DNA of 53,095 nt from positions 1 to 53,095 of the forward strand of contig JBBSOW010000010.1 in NCBI GenBank assembly GCA_038259365.1, read 5' to 3'. The notes under the pieces were generated by a model. That model worked only from the letters and a program-made list of their open reading frames with translations, was not told the DNA's origin and ran no database searches. The DNA comes from JBBSOW01 sp038259365. Its GTDB lineage: Bacteria > Actinomycetota > Actinomycetes > Propionibacteriales > Propionibacteriaceae. Of the stretch, positions 41,412 to 49,645 are shown piece after piece. Within the stretch, counting starts at the first letter, position 1. Each line of letters begins with the position of its first letter. The translations under genes were made by a program, and so were the position numbers.

Positions 41412-42281
41412 ATGCAGCTTGGCTGCCACGGACTGGTATGGACGGGGTCCTTCGACGAGGCGGGCTTCGATCGCGCCGTCGAGAAGACCCAAGCGGCGGG
41501 TTACGATCTGCTCGAGGTTCCGCTGCTCGATCCCTACGGTTTCGACGTCGAGGCGGCCAAACGCAGCCTCCAGCGCAACCCCATCGCGATCACGTCCTCG
41601 CTCGGCCTGCCGGCCTACGCCGACATCTCCAGCGCCGATCCGGAGAAGGTCGCGGCGGGCGAGAAGTTCCTCAACCGCACCGTGGAGATCCTGCACGAGT
41701 TGGAATCGGGCTACCTCGTCGGCGCGATCTACTCCCAGCTCACCAAGTACCCCGGTCCCGCCACCCCCGCGAACCGCCAGGCGAGCCAGGAGGTGCTGAA
41801 CAGCGTCGCCGATCGGGCCAGGGCGCTGGGCGTCGGGCTGGGGTTGGAGGTCGTCAACCGCTACGAGACCAACCTGTTCAACACCGGTCGCGGCGCTCTG
41901 GCCTTCATCTCCGAGATTGGCAACGACAACATCGGCGTCCACCTGGATACCTACCACATGAACATCGAGGAGCCGGACATGTATACGCCGGTGCTCGAAT
42001 CGGCGGCAAAGCTGATGTACGTCCACATCGGGGAGAGCCACCGCGGTTACCTCGGCTCCGGTTCGGTGGACTTCAACTCCTTCTACCGGGCGCTGGCCCA
42101 GGTGGGTTTTGACGGGCCCATGGTGTTCGAGTCCTTCTCCTCGGCGGTGGTCTCGGCCGATCTCAGCAACACCCTCGGCATCTGGCGCAACCTGTGGGAG
42201 GACTCCGAAGACCTCGGCCGCCACGCCCACGGGTTCATGTCCGGGCAGCTACGCTCGGTCGAGACCATCGCGGTGCACTGA
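41412..42281 (+). CDS. D-tagatose/D-psicose 3-epimerase-family sugar isomerase
   Basis: 289 residues of a TIM-barrel sugar phosphate isomerase/epimerase. The four metal ligands are in register: Glu146 (LGLEVVNRYE), Asp179 (GVHLDTYHMNIEE), His205 (YVHIGESHRGYLG) and Glu240 (MVFESFSS). They bind a divalent metal that epimerises free ketoses at C3 (allulose, tagatose, sorbose, ribulose). GGAGG, 10 bases upstream, fixes the ATG at 41412. It overlaps the methyltransferase by one base (TGATG), so the two are coupled. Confidence 0.9.
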   Translation: MQLGCHGLVWTGSFDEAGFDRAVEKTQAAGYDLLEVPLLDPYGFDVEAAKRSLQRNPIAITSSLGLPAYADISSADPEKVAAGEKFLNRTVEILHELESGYLVGAIYSQLTKYPGPATPANRQASQEVLNSVADRARALGVGLGLEVVNRYETNLFNTGRGALAFISEIGNDNIGVHLDTYHMNIEEPDMYTPVLESAAKLMYVHIGESHRGYLGSGSVDFNSFYRALAQVGFDGPMVFESFSSAVVSADLSNTLGIWRNLWEDSEDLGRHAHGFMSGQLRSVETIAVH

Positions 42282-43003
42282 TGGCCGAAACGAACATGCC
42301 GCCACAGCGCAGTAAATGGCAGGACCTGACCGACGCAAACCCGCAACACTCCCGGGCCTACGCGCAGCGCTTTCGCGACATGGCGGCGCAGGGGGACGAT
42401 GTTTTCGGCGAAGCCCGCCTGATCGACGCCGTGGCCGCTCGCCACAGCACCATCCTCGACGCCGGGTGTGGCCCCGGGCGGCTCGGTGGCTACCTGCACG
42501 GGCGAGGACACACCGTCACCGGCGTCGACCTCGACCCCGAACTCATCGCGGCGGCCGAGCAGGACTACCCGGGGCCGCGGTGGGTCGTCGGCGATCTCGC
42601 CCAGCTCGAGCTGGGGCAGCGCTTCGACCTCATCTTCTGCGCGGGCAATGTGCTGGCCTTCCTGCACCCCGATACCCGGGTCCCCGTCCTCGAAGGCTTC
42701 GCCCGCCACCTCGACGCCAACGCCCGCGTGGTGGTCGGGTTCGGGGCTGGCCGCGGCTACGACTTCGGCGATTTCGCCGACGACGTCCGCCGGGCGGGTC
42801 TCGCCGAATCGCTGCGCTTCAGCACGTGGGACCTGCTTCCCTGGGCAGCCGATTCCGACTTTCTCGTCGCGATCCTCACCCACGGCCAAGGCAAGCGCTC
42901 ATATCGCGACCACGCCGTCCAGGCTTCCCCTAAGGTTGACCATCTCGGCTCAGGCGAGGGCGTAGCAGTCACCGACAGGCGTAGCAGTCACCGACAGGCG
43001 TAG
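42281..43003 (+). CDS. Class I SAM-dependent methyltransferase
   Basis: 240 residues. Motif I is ILDAGCGPGRLGGYLHGRGH, with VTGVDLDPEL as beta-2 acidic residue, then VGDLAQLELGQRFDLI and FCAGNVLAFL, the usual order of a Rossmann methyltransferase. The substrate is unknown; it looks like the UbiE/Coq5 or small-molecule group, not an MAA-type O-methyltransferase. The ATG overlaps the epimerase stop (TGATG). The last about 18 codons lie in a 19-base tandem repeat, so the true C-terminus may have been altered by repeat expansion. Confidence 0.82.
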   Translation: MAETNMPPQRSKWQDLTDANPQHSRAYAQRFRDMAAQGDDVFGEARLIDAVAARHSTILDAGCGPGRLGGYLHGRGHTVTGVDLDPELIAAAEQDYPGPRWVVGDLAQLELGQRFDLIFCAGNVLAFLHPDTRVPVLEGFARHLDANARVVVGFGAGRGYDFGDFADDVRRAGLAESLRFSTWDLLPWAADSDFLVAILTHGQGKRSYRDHAVQASPKVDHLGSGEGVAVTDRRSSHRQA

Positions 43004-43027
43004 AAGTCACCGCGAGGGCGTAGCAGC
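42960..43027 (+). repeat. 19-base tandem repeat spanning the methyltransferase stop
   Basis: GCGTAGCAGTCACCGACAG at 42960-42978 and 42979-42997, the degenerate copy GCGTAGAAGTCACCGCGAG at 42998-43016, and a partial GCGTAGCAGCC. The third copy holds the stop codon. 19 is not a multiple of 3, so copy-number change shifts the frame of the gene end. Confidence 0.8.
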
Positions 43028-43490
43028 CGGGACACGCCCTTCCGCTCGCCGAAACACTGGGCCAGGAGAGCGCGCTCGATCTCGTGCTTCATGCTCAGGG
43101 CATAAATCGAGCGCGAACCACGGACCCGAGCCGGGCCAGCAGGATACTGAGCGCGCTGCCTAGCGGCGACACGGCACCTGGGACCTCTGGCCATGGACCG
43201 AAACCCCGTCTTGTCGTTTCAGTCCTCACCCACGGTTGACGCAAGGACAAAAATTCGCGTGGGGTGGTCCGCCTGGAGCGCGCTCCAGGTTGTCCACTGG
43301 GGCCGAGAGCGGCCATCGGCGCCACAGCGAGGACGACGGGCTGTGGGTGGAGGTGCTCCGCTGCCTCGACGAGGCGAGCGATTCCTACCGGAACCGCCCG
43401 TCTCAGAGGTCTGAGGCCAACCGGCCCCATCGGGTCCCCCCGAAACGCACGGACCCGCTGAGGCCGGATTCTCGGCCGGCTAGACCGGTG
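43004..43490. other. 487-base region without a convincing gene
   Basis: No open frame here has recognisable motifs or credible ribosome sites; the longest frames overlap on both strands and look like GC-biased shadows. It contains the end of the tandem repeat and the 18-base palindrome at 43272-43289. It lies between the methyltransferase and the convergent purine permease stop and may hold the terminators of both. Confidence 0.5.
43272..43289. promoter_or_regulatory. Perfect 18-base palindrome
   Basis: CCTGGAGCGCGCTCCAGG is fully self-complementary. It lies in the gap between two convergent genes, so a protein-binding site or hairpin terminator are both possible. Confidence 0.4.
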
Positions 43491-44930
43491 CTATTCACCA
43501 GCCAGGAAGATGTAGCGCAACACGAGCAGGGCGGCCACGAGGTACAGCATCCAGCTGACCTGCTTGCCTTGTCCGCTCAACAGCTTGACGGCGCAGTAGC
43601 TGATGACGCCGAGGCTCACACCGTTGGCGATGGAGAAGGTCAACGGCATGATGATGATCGTGAGAAAGGCCGGCACCCCTTCTGCCATCTCGTGCCAATC
43701 GATCAGTTTGACCCCGTCGATCATCATGGCGCCGACCAGGATCAACGCCGGAGCGGTGGCCGCTCCCGGTACCAGCGCGGCCAGCGGCCAGAGGAACGTC
43801 GACGCCGCGAAGAGCACGCCGACGAAGGTGGACGTCAATCCGGTCCGGCCGCCCTCCTCGATGCCCGCCGCGCTCTCGACGTAGGCGGTGGTCGTCGAGG
43901 TGCCCATGAAGGCACCGAACATGGCGGCCAGACCGTCCATCGCGAAGACGGTCTTCGCTCGAGGCATGTCCCCATGCTCGTCCATCACGCCGGTGCGCTG
44001 AGCCAAGCCCGTCAGGGTGCCGGTGGCGTCGAAGAAGTCGACGAAGAAGAAGGTGAAGACCACACTCAGCAGCCCCAGGCCCAGGGCGCCCCCGAGATCG
44101 AGCTGGCCGATCAGGTCCGCCGGCCACACCGGCAATCTGACGACGCCGTCCGGTAAGCCGCCGAAGGCCTGCAGGCTGCCGTCGGGTCCGCCGGCGAAGA
44201 CCTTGGCGCGGGTCACGATGGCGAGTAGCGAGGACCCTACGATGGCGTACAGGATGGCGCCCTTGACGCGTCGCTGCAGCAGCACGGCACCCAGGAGCAG
44301 CCCGACCAGCGCCACCCATGCCGTGGGGGAGGTGACCGAGCCCATGGTGATGAACGTGGCTTCGTTGGCCACCACCAGGCCGGCGTTCTTCAGCCCGAGG
44401 AAGGCCAAGAAGCAACCGATGCCGGCGGTGATCCCCAGCTTGAGGCCCATGGGGATGGCCTTGACGATCGCCTGGCGGGCGCCGATCACGCTGAGCACGA
44501 CGAACAGGACGCCGGAGATGAACACCGCCCCGAGGGCGGTCTGCCACGGCACCCCCATGGTGAGCACGACGGTGTAGGTGAAGAACGCGTTCAACCCCAT
44601 GCCGGGGGCCTGAGCGAACGGGTAACGAGCGATGAGGCCCATCGCCAACGAGCCAAAGGTGGCCGCGATGGCGGTGGTCATCAACAGCTGGACGAACGCG
44701 TTCGGTACGTCGATGGCGTTGCTGAGCACCTGCGGGTTGACGAAGAGCACGTAGCTCATCGTCAAGAAGGTCGTGAAGCCTGCGCGCAGCTCGCGAGGAA
44801 TGTTGGAGCCGGCGGCGGTGATGCCGAAGAACCTATCGATCCCGTTCTTTGGTACTGCTTGCTCGGGGGTGGCGGGCCCCTTGCCGGGTGGTGGCCCCTG
44901 CTCGGACTGTTCTGTCATTGCCTTACTCAT
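43491..44930 (-). CDS. AzgA-type NCS2 purine permease
   Basis: 479 residues with 12-14 hydrophobic segments. The N-terminal FFGITAAGSNIPRELRAGFT, TFLTMSYVLFVNPQ, PGMGLNAFFTYTVVL and FVDFFDATGTLTGLAQRTG are the AzgA signature (adenine, guanine, hypoxanthine uptake with protons). GTSTTTAYVESAAGIEEGGR is the conserved loop near the substrate site. The ATG at 44930 was chosen over GTG 44942 because GGAG lies 8-9 bases before it. Last gene of the xdhA-xdhB-xdhC-guaD-azgA operon (104-base gap after guaD), feeding purines to the enzymes upstream. Confidence 0.92.
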   Translation of the reverse strand: MSKAMTEQSEQGPPPGKGPATPEQAVPKNGIDRFFGITAAGSNIPRELRAGFTTFLTMSYVLFVNPQVLSNAIDVPNAFVQLLMTTAIAATFGSLAMGLIARYPFAQAPGMGLNAFFTYTVVLTMGVPWQTALGAVFISGVLFVVLSVIGARQAIVKAIPMGLKLGITAGIGCFLAFLGLKNAGLVVANEATFITMGSVTSPTAWVALVGLLLGAVLLQRRVKGAILYAIVGSSLLAIVTRAKVFAGGPDGSLQAFGGLPDGVVRLPVWPADLIGQLDLGGALGLGLLSVVFTFFFVDFFDATGTLTGLAQRTGVMDEHGDMPRAKTVFAMDGLAAMFGAFMGTSTTTAYVESAAGIEEGGRTGLTSTFVGVLFAASTFLWPLAALVPGAATAPALILVGAMMIDGVKLIDWHEMAEGVPAFLTIIIMPLTFSIANGVSLGVISYCAVKLLSGQGKQVSWMLYLVAALLVLRYIFLAGE

Positions 44931-45046
44931 TGCTGTCTCCACTCATTTCGACTCCCCGAAGTTGGAAGTGACGTCATTGTCTTCGTTCGATTCATGCGGT
45001 GTTGGGACGGCGGGCTGGGTCTTTGGCGTAGCTCGGCTGGTATCGA

Positions 45047-46441
45047 TCAATCGCGGGCCCTATCGATCACGCGGTGCCCGGCGATCCATACCCCGGCGAT
45101 ATCGTCGGAGGTGGCCTGGGCGAACACCCGCGTCGTGGCATCGGCACCGTCGACGGCGTTGTCCAAGACCACGCGGGTGGTGCTGCCCGCTCGCGGATTG
45201 ATCCAGACAGCGTCGAACTGTTTGCCCAACGAGAGATCGCCGACCTCCCCACCGCGTCCCACCGCCAGGGCGCCTGCCCTGGTGGCGAGGTAGAGCATGT
45301 GCGCGGCGGTCATCCGATAACCCCGTTCACGAAGCAGTTGCTGAGCAAAGCAGGCCTGCAGTGCCTCCTTGAAGAGCGAGAACCCGGTGCCGCCCCCGAC
45401 GTCGGAGCCGAGCGCGAGGTTCACCCCGGCATCGACGTGGCGTTGCATCGGAAATAGTCCGGACCCCAGGGCCGCATTGCTGCACGGGCAGTGCGAGACC
45501 CACGCCCCGGATTCCGCCAGCTTTACGAGTTCCGCGTCGGTGGGGTGGACGTTATGCGCCAACACCGATCCGCGGCCCACGAGCCCATGCCGAACATAGG
45601 TGTCCAGATAGTGGGTGGAATCGGGAAAGAGCTCGGCCACCGTAGCGATCTCGGCGTCGTTCTCGTTGATATGGGAGGTGAAACCGATGTTCTCGGCTCG
45701 TCCCATCAGCTCGCCGCAGACGGCCAACAACGGATCCGAACAGGACAAGGAGAATCGCGGGGTCACGGCGTAGCGCAACCGTGAGGCGGCGTCGTCCTTC
45801 GCCGTCTGGGGCGAATGCCAGCGGTCGATCAGCGCCGCACTGTCCGCCCAGGCCCGCTCGGGGGTGGTGTGCAGCTCGTCTCGCAGCATGCGATCCCCCA
45901 GCACGAGGCCGGCGCTCAGCCGGAACCCGCGCGTGCACGCTTCGGCGAACATCGCGTCCACCGCGTCGGCGAAGTGGGAGCCGAAGGCCAGCGCCGTCGT
46001 GGTGCCGCTGGAGATCATCCCGGATACGAACTCCGCAGCGACCTTTTCGGCGTAGCCGCGATCGGCCAGCCGCGCCTCCTCGGGCAGCACCCGAGTATCG
46101 AGCCAGTCCAACAGGGGTACTCCTAGACCACCGATGATCCGGACCTGGGGAAAGTGGACGTGGGTGTCGACCATCCCAGGGATGAGGAGGCCTTCGGAGA
46201 GGTCGAGCTGCTCGGCCTCGGGGAATTGCCCCACGAGGTCTTCCCATGATCCGCGAGCGACGATCTCCCCGGACTCGTCGACGGCCAGGCCCCCGTCGAG
46301 ACAGCGGAGCTCGCCGCCGGTGAAGGGGTTGTCGGGGGTATCGATGATGCTGCCCAATACCAGCCGGATCGTGGTGGCTGGCCCAGTCCGCTGGTCGAGA
46401 TGGCGGCGCTGACCGTCCACGACGCGGACGTTCGCACTCAT
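45047..46441 (-). CDS. guaD: Guanine deaminase (amidohydrolase)
   Basis: 464 residues of the TIM-barrel metal amidohydrolase family. VDTHVHFPQVR holds the two His metal ligands and PQ, as in guanine deaminases. GFTSHINENDAEI supplies the third His and the catalytic Glu-Asn, LAHNVHPTDAELV the next His, and LGSDVGGGTGFSLF the final Asp. It converts guanine to xanthine and ammonia. The ATG at 46441 overlaps the xdhC stop by 4 bases (ATGA); the longer frame upstream lies inside xdhC and is not used. Its product is the substrate of the xanthine dehydrogenase encoded before it. Confidence 0.92.
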   Translation of the reverse strand: MSANVRVVDGQRRHLDQRTGPATTIRLVLGSIIDTPDNPFTGGELRCLDGGLAVDESGEIVARGSWEDLVGQFPEAEQLDLSEGLLIPGMVDTHVHFPQVRIIGGLGVPLLDWLDTRVLPEEARLADRGYAEKVAAEFVSGMISSGTTTALAFGSHFADAVDAMFAEACTRGFRLSAGLVLGDRMLRDELHTTPERAWADSAALIDRWHSPQTAKDDAASRLRYAVTPRFSLSCSDPLLAVCGELMGRAENIGFTSHINENDAEIATVAELFPDSTHYLDTYVRHGLVGRGSVLAHNVHPTDAELVKLAESGAWVSHCPCSNAALGSGLFPMQRHVDAGVNLALGSDVGGGTGFSLFKEALQACFAQQLLRERGYRMTAAHMLYLATRAGALAVGRGGEVGDLSLGKQFDAVWINPRAGSTTRVVLDNAVDGADATTRVFAQATSDDIAGVWIAGHRVIDRARD

Positions 46442-47307
46442 CTGCCCACCGCCTCTTCTTGGCGAGGACCCGTCAGCGGGACACCCAGGGCGCCCAGCTG
46501 GGCCAGTTCGGCGACGATCGAGACCGCGATCAGGGCGGGTTCCTTGCTCTGCGGACCGATTCCGCCACCCAGGCCGACCGGGCAGCGGATGCCGCCGATC
46601 GCGTCCGGGCGATGCCCGGCCTCGCCGAGCAGGGTGGTGAAGCGATTCCACTTGGCGGTGGAGCCGATCATGGCGATGCCGCCGAGTCGATCACCGAGAC
46701 GCAACGCGGCGTCGCAGAGGGCGTAGTCCTCGGCGTGATCGTGGGTCATGATCAACAATTGCGACCCGGGGGGCAGGCGCTCCATCACGGTCTCGGGTAA
46801 CACCCGGTGCACCGCGCAGATCACGGCCTGGCCCTGAGCCAGCTCCTCCAACCGCAGCGGGTCGAGCTGATCGCGGCGAGAGTCCACCAGCACCAACCGA
46901 ACGTCGAGGCGGCTCAGGATGCGCGCCACCTCGAACCCGACGTGGCCCATCCCGGCTATCGCGATGGTCGGCGGGGCCGGCAGCACCTCGAGCAGGATCG
47001 TCACCTCGCCGCCGCAGCATTGCCTTCCGTGGACGGTGGCGGCGTGGGAATTCAGCCGGTTGGTGAACTGCTCGGTGACCGAGTAGCCCGACTCGCCGCT
47101 CGCCACGCCGGCCAACAGAGCCCGGGCCCGGTCGATGGTCTCGGCCTCGACGTTGCCGCCGCCGATCGTCGCCCAGGTGTCTTGCGCCGAGATCACCATC
47201 TTGGTGCCGCCCGCCCGCGGGGCGTGCCCGCGCACTGCCGTGACGGTCGCCAGCACCCCGGGGGTGCCCAGCTCGCGGAGCTGTCGGACCGCCTCAATCC
47301 AGTGCAT
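46438..47307 (-). CDS. xdhC: Xanthine dehydrogenase accessory protein XdhC
   Basis: 289 residues. The N-terminal XdhC/CoxI segment (TVTAVRGHAPRAGGTKMVI, ATIGGGNVEAETI, GRQCCGGEVTILLE) is followed by a Rossmann half (IAIAGMGHVGFEVARIL, about 118-135) and GGIRCPVGLGGG near the end. XdhC binds the molybdenum cofactor, helps make its sulfurated form and inserts it in XdhB. The Cys-Cys pair of RQCCGGE is typical. It overlaps xdhB by 14 bases and guaD by 4. Confidence 0.92.
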   Translation of the reverse strand: MHWIEAVRQLRELGTPGVLATVTAVRGHAPRAGGTKMVISAQDTWATIGGGNVEAETIDRARALLAGVASGESGYSVTEQFTNRLNSHAATVHGRQCCGGEVTILLEVLPAPPTIAIAGMGHVGFEVARILSRLDVRLVLVDSRRDQLDPLRLEELAQGQAVICAVHRVLPETVMERLPPGSQLLIMTHDHAEDYALCDAALRLGDRLGGIAMIGSTAKWNRFTTLLGEAGHRPDAIGGIRCPVGLGGGIGPQSKEPALIAVSIVAELAQLGALGVPLTGPRQEEAVGR

Positions 47308-49645
47308 TGCACACCCCGGAAGCGGTGCGGACGCGTTCGATGGCCCAGTAGACGGCCTCGGGGGTGGCCGGGCTGTCGAGCGTGACCTCGACGCCCGGCT
47401 TGCCGAAGGCCGCGACCGCCTCCCGCAGCGCCTCTCGAGCGCTGAAGGCCAACATCAGCGGGGGCTCGCCGACGGCCTTGGAGCCGTAGACCACCCCGGA
47501 CTCGGTGGCCTCTTCGAACAGCTTGACGTTCAGCTCGAGGGGTAGCTCGGAGAAGCTCGGGAGCTTGTAGGTGCTCGCCGCACTGGTCAGCAGCTTGCCG
47601 CGATCCGCACCCTCGGAGGTGTCCCAGCGCATCTCCTCCAGCGTCAGCCAGCCCACGCCCTGGACGTAACCGCCCTCGATCTGGCCCACGTCGACGAGCG
47701 GGCTCAACGAGTCGCCGACGTCTTGGACGATGTCGGCTCGCAGGATCCGGTAGGCGCCCGTGAACCCGTCGACCTCCACCTCGGTAGCCGCGGCCCCGTA
47801 GGAGAAGTACTTGAACGGGGCTCCGCGCATGCCCACCTGATCCCAGTGCAGACCCTCGGTGCGGTAGTAACCCGCGGCCGAGAGCGAAACCCGGGAGAAG
47901 TAGGCCCGGTTGACCAGTTCGTCCCAGCTGATGCCCTCGGCTTCGCGGCCCAGCGCAAAGACCAGGCCGTCGACGAAGCGAATGTCGGTGGGGATGGCGC
48001 CCATCTGGGCGCCGGCCACCACCCGCAGGCGTTCCACTAGCTGATCGCAGGCGTTCTTGACGGCGCCACCGTTGAGGTCCGCCGCCGAGCTGGCCGCGGT
48101 GGCCGAGCTGTTGGGCACCTTGTCGGTCCGGGTCGGCGCCAACCGGACGCGCGTGAGCGGCAGACCGAGCGCGGTCGCGGCCACCTGCAGCATCTTGGTG
48201 TGCAGGCCCTGACCCATCTCGGTGCCGCCGTGGTTGATCAGCACCGAGCCGTCTTTGTAGATGTGAACCAGCGCACCCGCCTGGTTGTAGGCGGTGAAGT
48301 TGAACGAGATCCCGAACTTCACCGGCGTCTTGGCGATGGCCCGCTTCACGTGGGGGTGTCCGGCGTTGAACCTCTCGACCGCCGCCGTGCGCTGCGGCCA
48401 ATCCGACAGCTCGGCGACGTCGGCCCAGATCTTGGCGAGGCGCTCGGCGTGGCGGACGGGCTGTCCGTAGGGCGTCTCCTGCCCTTCGACGTAGAAGTTG
48501 CGGGCGCGCAACTCGGCGGCGGGAATCCCCAACACCGGAGCGGCGCGACCGATGATCTCCTCGATCACCATCATCCCCTGGGGTCCACCGAAGCCGCGGA
48601 ACGCGGTCTGGGAGGTCTTGTTCGTCTTGGCGATGCGCCCGGTCACCTCGACGTTCGGGATCCAGTAGGAGTTGTCGACGTGGCATAGGGCTCGCGCCAG
48701 CACGGGCTCGGAAAGGTCGAGGCTCCAACCCCCGTCGGAGGTCAGCGCGGCGTCCAGCGCGAGGATGTGGCCGGTCTCGTCGAAGCCCACGCTCCACGTG
48801 GCGTGGAAGGGGTGGCGCTTGCCCGTCATCGTCATGTCCTGGGTGCGGTTGAGCCGGATCCGCACGGGGCGTCCGGTCAGGGTCGTGGCCAGGGCCGCGA
48901 CGGCGGCGAAGCCGTGCGGTTGCATCTCCTTGCCCCCGAAACCGCCCCCCATCCGCAGGCACTGCACCGTCACCTCGTTGCTGGCCCTTCCCAACACGTG
49001 GGCGATGATCTCCTGGGTCTCGGTGGGGTGCTGGGTGGAGGATTGGACGAAGACCTGGCCACCTTCGTCGATCGTGGCCAGCGACGCGTGCGTCTCGAGG
49101 TAGAAGTGCTCCTGGCCGCCGTATTCGAACTCTCCGGTGAACACGTGCGCCGCCTCGCTCATCGCCTGCTTGGCGTCCCCGCGGGAAACGGTCCGGGCGG
49201 CTCCTTGGTAGCTCTCGGCCTCGATGGCCTCGGGCACCGTGACGATGGAGGGCAGCGGGTGGTAGGAGACCTCGACGGCCTCGGCGCCCAGCCGGGCGGC
49301 CTCGAGGGTCTCACCCACCACCCAGCAGACCGCGTGCCCGTGGAAGCACACCTCGTCGGGGAAAAGCGGTTCGTCGTGCTTGACGCCGGCGTCGTTGACG
49401 CCGGGCACGTCCTTCGCGGTCAGGACCCGAACGACGCCGGACACCGCCATGGCGGGCGCGGTATCGAGGTGGGTGATCAGGGCGTGCGCGTGTGGGGACT
49501 GCTTGGGCCAGCAGTGCAGCACGTTCTGGTGCCGGTTCACCAGATCGTCGGTGTACAACGCGGCTCCGGAAACGTGTTCGGCGGAGGACTCGTGGGCCAC
49601 GATGCGGCCGACGACGGGTTTGGTGGGTCGTTCTGCCAGAGTCAT
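47294..49645 (-). CDS. xdhB: Xanthine dehydrogenase molybdenum subunit
   Basis: 783 residues, the usual length of bacterial XdhB. The N-terminal domain holds SSAEHVSGAALYTDDL. The Moco domain has TQHPTETQEIIAHVLG, GGGFGGKEMQPHGFAA, FRGFGGPQGMMVIEEI, GGTEMGQGLHTKMLQVA and EPPLMLAFSAREALREA. The catalytic Glu is expected in the final GEPPLMLA stretch, where it is present. It oxidises hypoxanthine and xanthine to urate in complex with XdhA. ATG at 49645 overlaps the xdhA stop by 4 bases; frame extension upstream lies inside xdhA. Confidence 0.94.
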   Translation of the reverse strand: MTLAERPTKPVVGRIVAHESSAEHVSGAALYTDDLVNRHQNVLHCWPKQSPHAHALITHLDTAPAMAVSGVVRVLTAKDVPGVNDAGVKHDEPLFPDEVCFHGHAVCWVVGETLEAARLGAEAVEVSYHPLPSIVTVPEAIEAESYQGAARTVSRGDAKQAMSEAAHVFTGEFEYGGQEHFYLETHASLATIDEGGQVFVQSSTQHPTETQEIIAHVLGRASNEVTVQCLRMGGGFGGKEMQPHGFAAVAALATTLTGRPVRIRLNRTQDMTMTGKRHPFHATWSVGFDETGHILALDAALTSDGGWSLDLSEPVLARALCHVDNSYWIPNVEVTGRIAKTNKTSQTAFRGFGGPQGMMVIEEIIGRAAPVLGIPAAELRARNFYVEGQETPYGQPVRHAERLAKIWADVAELSDWPQRTAAVERFNAGHPHVKRAIAKTPVKFGISFNFTAYNQAGALVHIYKDGSVLINHGGTEMGQGLHTKMLQVAATALGLPLTRVRLAPTRTDKVPNSSATAASSAADLNGGAVKNACDQLVERLRVVAGAQMGAIPTDIRFVDGLVFALGREAEGISWDELVNRAYFSRVSLSAAGYYRTEGLHWDQVGMRGAPFKYFSYGAAATEVEVDGFTGAYRILRADIVQDVGDSLSPLVDVGQIEGGYVQGVGWLTLEEMRWDTSEGADRGKLLTSAASTYKLPSFSELPLELNVKLFEEATESGVVYGSKAVGEPPLMLAFSAREALREAVAAFGKPGVEVTLDSPATPEAVYWAIERVRTASGVCNALD

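Noticed and set aside
42281..43003. Methyltransferase as a candidate MysB for the MAA pathway
   Set aside because: It is 18 kb away, belongs to another operon, and its motifs fit a general small-molecule class I methyltransferase; nothing specific to MysB was recognised.
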